A DNA stretch of 64,000 nucleotides from Rosa chinensis (taxonomy: Eukaryota > Streptophyta > Magnoliopsida > Rosales > Rosaceae). The DNA is taken from assembly GCF_002994745.2 (NCBI RefSeq), contig NC_037091.1, forward strand, positions 29,952,289 to 30,016,288, read 5' to 3'. Each line of letters begins with the position of its first letter. Within the stretch, counting starts at the first letter, position 1. This document shows positions 1 to 10,180 of the stretch, one piece after another. Below the pieces are notes generated by a model. The model saw only the letters and a list, made by a program, of their open reading frames with translations, did no database searches and had not been told where the DNA came from. The translations under genes and the position numbers were made by a program.

Positions 1-848
1 AGATTGCTCACAATAGCTAGGCAAATTTGACACACTGTTTCTGACAACTGCTGCTGATCCCCAGTCACCAAAACTGCAATAACTGATGCTCCAGAGACGC
101 AAAGGGGGTGAGACTACTTGGAAATGAAATCTAACACATACTACTGTTTTTCCATAAAATTTCACTTTTAAAATCTTCCTCATCTGGGAATAGTTCTCCT
201 TCAAATTTGACTAATCTGCACTTCCAATTTCTGCCTACTCTGGATCTGACCCTTGCCTACTTGGAACACCAAATATGAAGCTAGGAATTACCAACATGAA
301 AACTGTTCTCTGAGATACAATAGACACGGTAAGGTACAACTCCTAAAAATTTCAGCTCAAAATTCGTTCAGATATAGGAGTTGTAGCTTCCCAAAATCAT
401 TGTACAGAAGCTGCTCTGATTCTGACCTTCATGCAGTAACTACGGAATAAATGGAGTTCCAGGGCTTCAAACTGAAAACTGTTTTTGAGGCATATAGTGA
501 ACACATGGAGCTACATTTCTGGAAATTTTCATGACAAAAATCTTTCTGAGTTGTGAAATATAGGCTCCCAAATCCACTGTAGAAAAATGGGCAGAAATAG
601 TACTTCACACAAAGTGAATGCTTTTTGATTTCTTCACTTCACACACCTTCCTACCACCCAATGATGGTCAAAGAACCTTATTACCTACAAGGTGAAACTC
701 AAAAGATCAAACTACCTAGGGTTGCCTCCCTCGAAGTGCTTGAGATTAGAGACATCAAGCCGGTCTTCAAACAACACAAACAAAATAACGAAAGTAAACA
801 CGAGAAAGGAAAAGAAGTGGAAAAGCGGCCCAAAGCTACCTAAATAGG
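1..848 (-). repeat. Internal remnant of a Tat-like LTR retrotransposon
   Basis: No credible gene is present. The text resembles the internal part of element D at about 19130-19840: both contain a 'CAGTCACCAA.ACTGCAAT' stretch, a 'GGTGAGACTAC' stretch and, near 715-765, the phrase 'AGGGTTGCCTCCCT' followed by text like that at 19793-19845. It is therefore probably an older, diverged relative of D in the same (minus) orientation, cut on the right by the LTR of element A. The small ORFs here are not conserved. Assignment rests on shared words seen by eye, not on an alignment. Confidence 0.5.
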
Positions 849-2494
849 GGTATTACCCCGTACCTTAAAGTTTTTACTAATTACTTTTTACCGTTATTGA
901 CCGAAGAGTGACTTTTTCTTTAGCCCGGTAAATTAGGAATCTCCTTGTGAATGTCATAGGTTATGAAAAATCGAGTTCGTGGACACATAGTTTGTCTAGA
1001 TCGGAGTTATTTCGGGGAAGTTGTGATTTAATGATTGAAGTTACTATTCATTTTTTAAAAATTTATTTACTGTTTTCTAAAAGAGGAAAGTGGGTAAATA
1101 AGAGGAAAGAGAGAGAGTGAAAAATCAGGACAAAGCCCGATCTCCAGCCCTCCCCCTTTTCTTTTCTCTTCTCCTCGGACCGGACCCAAATTCCGGCGAA
1201 ATCACCGCAGCCAGACCTTGTTGGACTCGTCGCCGGCCATCGAAGCTTCCTCTCTTCATCCTCTTTCATCTCAGCTTGATTTGGCCGGAGGAAGTGGGAT
1301 TGATGATGAACAGTGGTGATGAATAGTAGCTCGTCGGTTTGCTTGGTTTCGGGTTGATTTTCCGTGTGGATTTGTTTGTTGTTGCAAGACATACTGAGCC
1401 CTCAAGTGAGGAGGACACGGGCAGGCAGCGGGATTAGCTGCGAGACTCACCTGTGAGTGGACTTTTATTTTATTTAAATAATGCATGCAGGATGGTATTA
1501 AGTTTTTAATGGGATATTATTTGAGTAAATGTGGTATCATGAAAGAAATGGATTTAAAGAATAGAGTTGGCAAGGAGGCTATCTTTAGCGCATGCGTATA
1601 TTACCTAGTTGGCAGTCCCTTCTAGGTAATAGTTTGGTTGGCAGTCCCTTCCAGACTACATCCCGGTTGGCAGTCCCTTCCGATGCGTCATCTGGTAGGC
1701 AGTCCTTTCCAGATGACATGAGGTAGTGAGCTGGCAGTCCCTTCTAACTACCTGTGGCTAGTTGGCAGTCCCTTCTACCCACCGCCTCCTATTCTGGTTG
1801 GCAGTCCCTTCTGATGCGTCATCTGGGTAGCAGTCCCTCCCAGATGGCATGAGATGATTAGATAGCAGTCATTTCTAATCATCAAATGAGTTTTCTTGAA
1901 AAGGATTGAGTTGGAATTATTGTGGAATCTCGCTGCATGTTGGTTTTGTTAACAAAAGAAATGGGGAAGCATTCAATTAATCGTTTCATAACTTATTTCA
2001 GTTTTGTCTGTCCACTCACTCTAACGGATTTTAAATGTTTTCCCCTGGGCCCTTTGTTTTTCAAATGCCCAGATTTCAGATTTGCCAAGATCGCGTCCAG
2101 GAACTTGAGGCATAGGAATCAGCGCTTCCGTTTTTGATTGTAGGTTAATACTTAACCTACCTTGTATGATATCGGCTTAGTTATGTAGCACTGCTCTGAC
2201 AACCTTTTATTTTGGAGAATGTTAATGCTTGAGAATCTGTTATCGTATTGAAGTTAAGGTGGAGTTCGTACTTTCTGAATGTAACTTTTACATGTGGAAT
2301 GTAAATATTGGATTGTGCATGTGAGTAGGAGTTTATTATTAACTATGTCCAGGTTTTGTGAAAATTTGGGTTGCCTATTTTAGGGGAGGTTCTGACGATT
2401 TTTCGGTAGAATTTCACCTGTAGAATTTCACCTGAAGTGGGCCCCACAGGCTCGTATCTAGGTTTCGGGGCGAAACTTGGGTCAGGTCCTGTCA
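849..2494 (+). mobile_element. 5' LTR of truncated Ty3/gypsy element A
   Basis: The right edge is secure: the LTR ends ...TCCTGTCA at 2494 and is followed after one base by a tRNA-Met primer site. The left edge is taken where the text becomes similar to solo LTR B (TGTATTGCCCCG in B, GGTATTACCCCG here), so the terminal TG appears mutated or lost. A and B share the motif near 1395 (CTGAGCCCTC), the hairpin array at 1600-1883, and the block 'TTTTCCCCTGGGCCCTT' near 2040. A is about 0.9 kb shorter than B, mainly lacking B's segment around 33300-34370. No TSD can be tested because the 3' end of the element is missing. Confidence 0.75.
1600..1883. repeat. Array of about nine constant-loop, variable-stem hairpins in LTR A
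   Basis: Roughly nine units, each an inverted repeat around a 12-13 nt loop resembling TTGGCAGTCCCTT. Unit 1 has a perfect 9-bp stem (ATTACCTAG 1600-1608 / CTAGGTAAT 1622-1630). Unit 4 has TCATCTGG / CCAGATGA and the last has GATGATTAG 1853-1861 / CTAATCATC 1875-1883, both perfect. Others have one mismatch or a G-T pair, and units 6 and 7 are weak. Stem sequences differ from unit to unit while the loop stays nearly fixed. Function unknown. Confidence 0.85.
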
Positions 2495-2496
2495 GT

Positions 2497-2508
2497 TGGT
2501 ATCAGAGC
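2497..2508 (+). promoter_or_regulatory. Primer-binding site of element A (tRNA-Met type)
   Basis: TGGTATCAGAGC, complementary to the 3' end of plant initiator tRNA-Met, starts two bases after the LTR end. This is the normal place for minus-strand cDNA priming and fixes the LTR boundary and the plus orientation. Confidence 0.85.
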
Positions 2509-2713
2509 ACTAGGTTACTAGATTCTGTGGCTGATATCTTGTTATAGTTTTCTTACATACTTGATTGTATTCAGTACATTCCGAGTGATGGCCCGACTGC
2601 AACGGTTCCCCATCATATACTCTTCGATGCTGAAGTACATATCAAGTGTGTTAGATGATTGATGTTGGTGTAAATATCTTGGTGTAACTAAATCATGGAA
2701 ATTTCAGGTGGAA

Positions 2714-4846
2714 TGATACGCAGACGCAGATCTCGTGCCGGAAGGGACCTTCACCCGCTGGTGAGGGTGATGATGAGCAGGTCCCTCGTGGGTTACTACG
2801 GACTGTGGAGTGGTTGTTTGAGCATTTTGTAGTGGCACTCCCTAATCCTAGTACTGACTATACAGTGGAGCGTGCCAGACACCATGGGGTGTATACCTTT
2901 TCCAGTGCTCCTACGGAGTCCATAGCAGGAGATTGGATTACTCGTATGGAGAGAGTATTCGAGTCCTTGGGTTGTCCAGCTGCTAGGAGGGTTCCTTTGG
3001 CTATTGATCTCTTAGACGGGGATGCATGGATATGGTGGCATGGTACCAGGAATATGGGTTTTGACCCAACTACCATGACTTGGGAAGAGTTCAAGGCGGA
3101 GTTCTCGAATCGGTATTTTAATCAGGCATCCCAGCATCGTCTACGACTTGATTTCAGGCAGTTGAAGCAGACTGAAGAGATGACTGTGTTGCAGTATTGG
3201 AGCGTTTCATTGCTTTATCTCGGTATGCACCTGAGTTGGTGGCGACAGAAAAGTTGAAGGTTGAGCAATTTATTAATGGTCTCCTACCTATTTATAGAGA
3301 CTGGTTGGCACCTCACGATTTCCCGACTTTTAAACTAGTTGTGGAGGCTGCTATGAGATGTGAGGCCAGATACCTAGATGGTTCCCGACCTTTGGAGAGT
3401 GGCGGTCCCAGCCAGGGGCCATCCAAGAGAATTACATCTAGTTCGGGTTCTGCAACATCATCAGGCAGTAGATCGAGTACTAGACTGAGTAGTTCAGACT
3501 CTAGCTCTCGTCAGCATTTCAGGGGACGCTTCAGGAGGCCTGGACAATCTGGTAGCAGGCAGTCCAGGGGTGGCACTGCTAGTTCCAGTGGAGTTTTTAG
3601 TAAATAGTCGATTCAGAGAGACTATCCCCTATGTGCTACTTGTGGTAAGTACCATTTAGGCCAGTGTCAGGCAGGTGTGGGGAATTGTTACCAGTGTGGC
3701 CAGTGGGGCCACTACAGGAGGGATTGCCCTCAGTTGACCCAGGGAGTCCTCACTACATCTGATCAGACTGTGGGTCAGACCACTGTGGGTGCTGCTAGTA
3801 CAGGTTCTCGTGGCAGTTTTTCAGGCAGGAGCAGTACTCAGCCGGGTCGAAGACAGAGAGGGCGTCCAGTGACCCAGGCCAGTCTTTATGCTATGACCCA
3901 GCAGGAGGGTCGCACTACACCGAACGTCATTATGGGTACGTTAATTGTTTTTGGCCAACCAGCTTTCATTTTGATTGATCCTGGAGCCTCTCATTCCTTT
4001 ATGTCTAGGAGGTTTTCTTTCTTTGCTAATGTGCCCTTATCTCTCCTTTTTGGAGAATGACATGTTGTTTTACCATAAGGAGAAATGCATAGAATTGAAT
4101 GGGTATATCGTTTTTGTGGAGTGTTTGTAGAAGGAGTTTGCTTAGAGGTAGATTTGATTTCATTTGAGTTAGTGGAGTTTGATGTAATCCTAGGGATAGA
4201 TTTTCTTCGGATGCATCATGCCTTAGTGGATTGTTTTTGTAGTATGGTGTTGTTTCGGAGTCCAGGTAAGCCAATTGTCACCTTTTATGGTGAACGGGAG
4301 GTTCTCCCATCTTGCATAATCTTAGCCTTAACTGCTAAGAAGATGTTGTGTAAGGGTTGCCAAGCTTATTTGGCACATGTGGTGAATACAGATGCAGAAG
4401 TTATGGATCTTAGCCAAATTCCGATTGTTGATGATTATCCAGATGTATTTCCAGATGAATTGCCTAGTTTTCCCTCGGTGCGAGAGATAGACTTTACCAT
4501 TGATTTACTTCCTGGTACAACACCCATCTCTCAGGCACCTTATAGAATGGCACCGGCGGAACTAAAGGAGTTGTACTTACAGTTGCAGGAGTTAACTGAC
4601 AAAGGGTTTATACGACCTAGTGTATCTCCCTGGGGTGCACCTGTGTTGTTTGTGAAGAAGAAAGATGGCACCTTAAGGCTTTGTATTGATTATCGGAAAC
4701 TAAACAGGGTGACTATAAGGAATAAATATCCCTTGCCCCGCATTGATGATTTGTTTGACCAGTTGAGGGGTGCTAAAGTATTCTCAAAGATTGATTTGAG
4801 GTCTGGATATCATCAGTTACAGATTAAGGAGGAGGAAAAAAAATAA
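2714..4846 (+). pseudogene. Broken gag-pol of Ty3/gypsy element A, cut inside reverse transcriptase
   Basis: Order on the plus strand: capsid-like gag (about 2805-3607, including 'TMTWEEFKAEFSNRYF'), a CCHC zinc knuckle (3686-3727, C-x2-C-x4-H-x4-C), an aspartic protease site with Asp-Pro-Gly-Ala-Ser (about 3975-3995), and the start of reverse transcriptase ('[15 protein letters not shown]', '[14 protein letters not shown]'). The first catalytic Asp of RT is present, but the chain stops about 12 residues later, before the YxDD box; RNase H and integrase are absent. Breaks visible: a frameshift near 3197, a stop at about 3605 just before the zinc knuckle, and a frameshift near 4060. Families of this type encode one polyprotein of about 1,500 residues, so this copy is dead. 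The RT end runs directly into an A-rich tract. Confidence 0.9.
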
Positions 4847-5045
4847 CAGAAAAAAAAATTATTAAAAAAAAAAAAGAACTGAGGGCATAATGGATATTTT
4901 GGTGTCAAAAATTGACGTCGTGTACTGATAGTGGGTCGAGTTTCAGATTTCGTGTACCGAAATGTTTGGTTTGAAACTTTGTGTGTAAGAATTATTAGTG
5001 GCCTTTACTTGGTGTACTGTTTGTGAAATTTTCCCATTTGAAAAT
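4847..5045. other. A-rich tract and short unassigned segment after truncated RT
   Basis: The RT fragment ends in an A-rich run (about 4836-4875) with several runs of 7-12 A. It is followed by about 170 bases with no ORF and no similarity that I noticed to other parts of the window. Its origin is unknown. Confidence 0.4.
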
Positions 5046-6197
5046 CCTAAAGCGTTTATCATGCTTCATGGTTATAGAAAACTAAACATCAATACATAAA
5101 CTTTATTCTCATATATTGTCGAAACATCCATTTAAAACAAAAACCTAGAACGCTAGTATAATTGTTTTTAACGTTACAAAACAAAGAAACCAAAAACAAA
5201 AGATAGAATGATATGGTTACACTTTTGAAGAGATTCAAGGATGCAAGAAAGACTTTAAAAGGATGGAGGACGTTGATGATAACTATGGCAAGGAGATGGA
5301 GATGCTTTATGGCTTCAATGCTTGAACAATGGAGAGGGATTGAAATTTAGAGAGTAAAGGGAGATGATTTGCGTTTTGATTCTAGGTTTGATGATGATGA
5401 AAATGTTGCTCAATGGTCTCTATATATAGAGGAAGCTTTAGATGTCAACCCTAGCTCTCCTTCTTCAATTTTGATTCACTTTCCTTCTTTGTGTTGATGT
5501 AGATTTCCTATTGAATTTTCTCATTGGTCCACATCATCATGGCTGCAATATATCCTCAAAATCATATCAAATATGGAGTAGAAACCTTCCCAATCTAGTC
5601 CCAAAAGATATTCACGTCCAAACTCTCCTTATTCACGCAAAACAGATTCTCGGGCAGATTGACCTTCGTGTACTAAATTGGCCATAACTTCTTCTAGAAA
5701 ATTGATATTGATGAACAGTACAAAGCTTTGGAAACTAGACATCCGTAGCTTTCCCATATAAAGATCATAATTTTCTTCTTTTTGAGCTGCTCTTAGAACT
5801 CTGTCGAAGTTGACTAATCTACACAGACAGATTCCTAATTTGAAACGAATTTGACTTTGATGTGTTGTATCTTGTGTCCAATTAGGATTCCTTGTCTAAT
5901 CTTGATTGCTTTGCCACCACATGCCTTACACATGTCGTCCATGACATCATCTAGAAGCTTCATGAATGTTCTTGGGCTCTCTTAGTCCACTCAGGTATCC
6001 TTGTATCATCAGGACTCCTAATGTCAACAAGTTTCCTAGTCCAATTAGGACTCTTGCAATTTCGCCATTTCTCATCATTTCCACGAGTTTGACTCCTAGT
6101 AGAATTGGGAAAACTTCATTTCTCCATTTTCGCTCATTTGTGCGCCATTTTTCCTCCTTGCCTTCATTTTTGACTCAAAAGTACCTTAAAACAAAAA
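5046..6197 (-). repeat. Degraded LTR-like fragment, Tat type
   Basis: No gene. The right half (about 5960-6197) shares phrases with the right half of solo LTR I (about 56040-56400): 'CAGGACTC' clauses, 'TTTCCTAGT' clauses, 'AAAACTTCATTTCT', and an ending with 'AATAACTAAGTAAA'. A TATA-like 'CTCTATATATAGAGG' sits near 5419. It is best read as an old partial LTR of the same broad family in the same orientation; I found no ends or TSD. Confidence 0.45.
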
Positions 6198-6478
6198 CTA
6201 AGTTAGAAATGATAATGTTAAGAGAATAACTAAGTAAAATGTAGAGAGAAATGTACTAAAAACATAGAAAATATTAGTCCGATCTCTAGTTGTTGTATGA
6301 CTATTTGTTGCACCTTTAGACTTGTTCAATCCACTATTTGCACCATTTTGCTGACCATACACGTCACATAGGTCGATAACAAGCTGCTTCACTTCATCAC
6401 ATTTCTTCTTGATTTTCCAACTACTCAAATTCAACATTGTATCACTCATATGAGCAATGTTTCTCAATTTATACCTAG
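6198..6478 (-). pseudogene. hAT transposase, C-terminal fragment (part 1, split by element G)
   Basis: The minus strand encodes 'MRNIAHMSDTMLNLSSWKIK...'. If element G and one copy of its CCTAG duplication are ignored, this joins without a frame change to the minus-strand segment at 12482-12640, restoring the plant hAT motif 'LDPRYKL'. In intact hAT (Ac/RICESLEEPER-type) transposases this lies after the conserved 'MKAKYxKYxG' stretch and before the C-terminal dimerisation domain. The dimerisation domain itself is not present; the frame runs into AT-rich DNA near 6230. It is a dead fragment. Confidence 0.85.
6474..6478. repeat. Target-site duplication of element G, left copy (CCTAG)
   Basis: CCTAG at 6474-6478 directly precedes the LTR start and is repeated at 12482-12486 directly after the far LTR end. 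The codon frame of the interrupted hAT gene continues across it. Confidence 0.93.
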
Positions 6479-6721
6479 TGTGAGCCCCGGAAAAATGTAT
6501 CGAGATTAATTGATAGTGCGAGGAATTGTTTAATGATCTCGATAATCATCTAAGTGCTCGAGGAAATATTCAGAGATTTTCATAAAGTGACATCCTCAAT
6601 TTAGGAGTTGGATAATAAAGTACACGACATGTTGAGTTTGTGGAAATTTTCGGTTTATGTTTTAGAGACTCGCGGCACTGTAACGTACTCAAGCTGGTGA
6701 GCTGCAGTTTGGGGCGTTACA
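6479..6721 (+). repeat. 5' LTR of element G, internally deleted
   Basis: Its first 80-90 bases match 10181-10270 and its last 75 or so (from TTTCGGTTTATG) match 12407-12481; the roughly 2 kb between is missing and replaced by about 75 unrelated-looking bases. Confidence 0.88.
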
Positions 6722-9700
6722 AAAAGTGGTATCAAAGCAATGCTTCCGAGTTTTCGATTTCAACAATTTAAAAACCTCTAATACCCAGAAAAAAAAAAAA
6801 AAAAAAGTTTCGAAAAAGTTTTGGTAAGAAGGGTTGACTTCCCGTTACTGTTCAAACGTTCTGGATTTCGGTGTTTACTAGTTACGTGCTTAAACCTGTA
6901 CTGACTTTGAAATATGTTTTGTCAGAAATATGCTTTGTGCCTTAAAAGGGCAAGTTTTAGTGGAAATTGTTGTTTAACTTTAACGTGGGTTTTTACATTT
7001 GACGTTTTTGAACAAAACCTTGCACTAATTTAAACAGTTTTTCGAAGTTCGTCTAGTTCGATTACGTGGGAAATTTTAGGAATTTTTTTACCATGAAATT
7101 CCGGTTCACTCCTTGGTTGTGAGAGGGTAAAAAGAGAGTTTACATGAAAGGATTGTTGCTAGTGTGTGTTCAAATAATTACAACTCTTCATTCGGTTTAG
7201 GCCCGATTGGCCACCGGATCTCCCTAATCTATACCGGGGTTGAAAGTTATTAATTACTGAATACAACTTGCGACAAATCAATGGCTCCAGAGTTATTCCC
7301 CGAAGCTTCGACTTGTTAGTCGGAACTATTGTTTGTTTTCCCCTTCGGGTCCCTTAATCCGACAATCATTATCCCTTCTTCGAAAGGTTGACTTATGTTC
7401 TGACTTGTTTTTGTAATTGAACTTGTGTTTGCCATTGCTTTGTTCAATGAGTCTGGTTTGTTCAAATTGTGCTTGTCGTTTATCGTTGTTGGACTCGATT
7501 CTTGAGCTTTTCCTTATAATTCTGTTAAGTCACGTTGGTCTGATTGCTCTTGTGGACTCAATTGTTGTGATTTGTTCTATAATCTTTTGAGTCCAACTAT
7601 TAAATGCTCGTATAATAATTAATTGAACCTGAGCAAGTGATGCCACCCAAAGCTCCTCCACAGTGCACAGACCGCGGCAAAGTTGTGGGCCCAGTATGAG
7701 GTAAAGGCAGAAATTAAAGAAAAGGTACAAACGACAAACTTTGAGTCCCCACAAGTATAGTTGATGCTCGGTGAAATGTTTAAAGTTGTGTTGTGGATTT
7801 CTTTGTTGTCCAAGCAATGGTTATTGGTTCTTTTCTGGTGATTTTGATTTCAGAAAATGAAATCATTTGATTATGGGACCATTTGAAAGGTCTAGTTGTC
7901 GTAGCGATTAATGCATGATGTTGAGCGTAACACATTGATGTCTCTTGTGTCTTGAAATGCGTGTTGTGGAAAAGTGGAACTTTAACTTCATGATTATAAA
8001 TTTCTAGGTTTGACCCAGGTCATCTTGTGATAGACTTGGAAGCATATGGATTTCTCCATGAACGCTTGAGCAAGTTAATGCGTATTCAGCATAGGCCAGA
8101 AGCGTATCATAAAGGAAGAAGGAGCATAGGTGTGTGTGTCACCGTGCGACCTCTATGGCGACGTCTCGAATTATGTTTCTTCAACTCACTCGTTTGTGCA
8201 GTGGAAACTCCGTTTCAATTATGGCTATAGTTGATTCGAGTTTTTGGACGTCGAAATTCCCGTACATACGAGGAAACAAGGCTACTTTGTTCCGAGGACC
8301 AAATGGTTTGACTCTAGGTATCGACAAATTTGGTAGACGTCGACGTGTTTTGACTCTTGCGTGGTTGAGCTCGTTCGACGCTTGACCATTTACCAAAGCC
8401 AATAATGAAAGGTCATCGAGTAATACGTCTATCAAGGAAGGGCAGGCGACTCTCTGGGATTTTGGCCGTCTACAACAATACATATTACTGGAAAGAATCC
8501 TAGAAGGATTTCAAGTATTTTTCCTTGCTAATAGTTATGTTGACTTTTATTCCCTTGTATTGGTTGATGTTGCTTTACGATTCTCCAACCTCATTAAAGT
8601 TCTGGTTGGTTGAAATCATGGTAGTTCAAGTTGTTTCCAAGGTTTAGAAAAATCTTGTGCTTTGAGGGTTCAGGTTGCAAAATTATTTTGACTAAAGTGA
8701 TTTCAAAATTGTTTTCGGTTGCTTATCCATATAAGTCAAGTTCAACGTAAACTGTAGTGAGGGAGGATAATCTCTACACTACTAGACGATTGGCAACTGA
8801 AGATCAAGAAAGAGATGTGCCAAGAACAAAAGGCGGAAAACTTGCGTCGTCACCACCAGGAACACGACTTATGGCTATCTAGCCATTTGGCTAGATATGG
8901 TCTTGACGACGTGCCCTAGAAAAGTGTTTTGACGACAAGTTACGAGTGTTGTTTATGGTTGCTTAACCATGAGTTCCTCTTAGGTTTGGTGAAGCTTTCG
9001 GGATCGACATTGTGCTATATATGGAAGCGTGTGAGCCTTCGGTCTCCAAGAGGTAAACCTTTAACAGTGATCCTCGAATTTCGTCAAAGCATGAGGAAGC
9101 GCTTGTTGAAGATCGTTATCAAGGTTGATCGTCGGTTCAACAATCTAGTGTCCAAAGGCTTGTTGGCAAGTGGTTGTTGTGAGAAAGGCAACATAATTCA
9201 ATGTTGTTAACACGACGCATATCATCCACGTGGTTGGTAGGTGTACTTCACCTTCGAGTTCGTGGAATGGATGCATTAGCCAAAACGGCGGTCATAAACG
9301 AATACGTAATGAGCTCGAGTATACTGCGAGGTAATTCATAAAGTGTCACCGTGTGGAAATCATTGAAATAACTTTTAGAAATCGATTGTAAGGTTCTGTG
9401 TGCATTCCTTGTAAAGCGTGATTAGGGAAGACAGATGCTCAACTAGTTCTGGATGTGTATGTCCTTTTGAGGACAGTGGCTTCTTCCACGGTGAACTGCG
9501 AGTTATATGTTAGTGAACGACCGATGAACTCCAAACAGAGAGTGTATTCTATTAGACGATAATAGTCGTCAAAGCTACATATCGCAGCGACAAAGTCGAC
9601 TTGTTCTTCATAGTTGACGTGGGTCCTGCATGAGGAACATAATTTTACCTATTGGTAGTTGTATTTGACTACAAGTACTTAAGTATGTCCTTTGACAAAA

Positions 9701-10180
9701 CTGCAATTCCAGGAACATTGTACATGTAATGAGCGGGAATTGGATGAAGACGTGAGGTTGCTATGAGTTGCCAATTGTGGTAGAATTGTGTTGGGGTAAC
9801 AAGGTTAGTAGTTACCTAGTCTTATTTTGTATAGACACAAATTGTCTGTGGAAATGACAAGTATGGTGGTGTTACGAGGAGAGTAATGAAATTGTTATTT
9901 ACTCAGTTCTGTTGCTATAAGAAAAGTCTTGTGGGTACAGAAGAATAAAATTAAACGGAGCGAAGTGTATCCTGTGGGTGATGAATAAGGAACACTTGGT
10001 AAAGAGAAATTTTAGCTCCGCTGTTGATGTGTATGACTAGAAATAGTCGAGTTGTACCATAAGAAATCAGAAATTGGAAATGTTATGGATACTAGAGTCC
10101 GACGTGAAAAGTGAACTATTGTTGACCATTTGACCAATCATGAAATTTCGAGGATGAAATTTATTTAAGGGGGGTGGAAC
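6722..10180 (+). other. Internal region of element G without readable proteins
   Basis: About 3.46 kb between the LTRs. The longest open frames are under 100 codons, on both strands, and none shows a zinc knuckle, a DTG/DSG protease site, an RT 'YxDD' box or an integrase zinc finger. A poly-A run of 18 sits at about 6789-6806. A purine-rich tract ending GGGGGGTGGAAC (10165-10180) immediately precedes the 3' LTR and is the expected plus-strand primer. Confidence 0.7.
6727..6738 (+). promoter_or_regulatory. Primer-binding site of element G
   Basis: TGGTATCAAAGC lies five bases after the 5' LTR and differs at one position from the usual tRNA-Met-complementary TGGTATCAGAGC. Confidence 0.7.

Noticed and set aside
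3197..3607. Second independent gag gene in element A
   Set aside because: It is the continuation of the same gag after a frameshift near 3197, not a separate gene.
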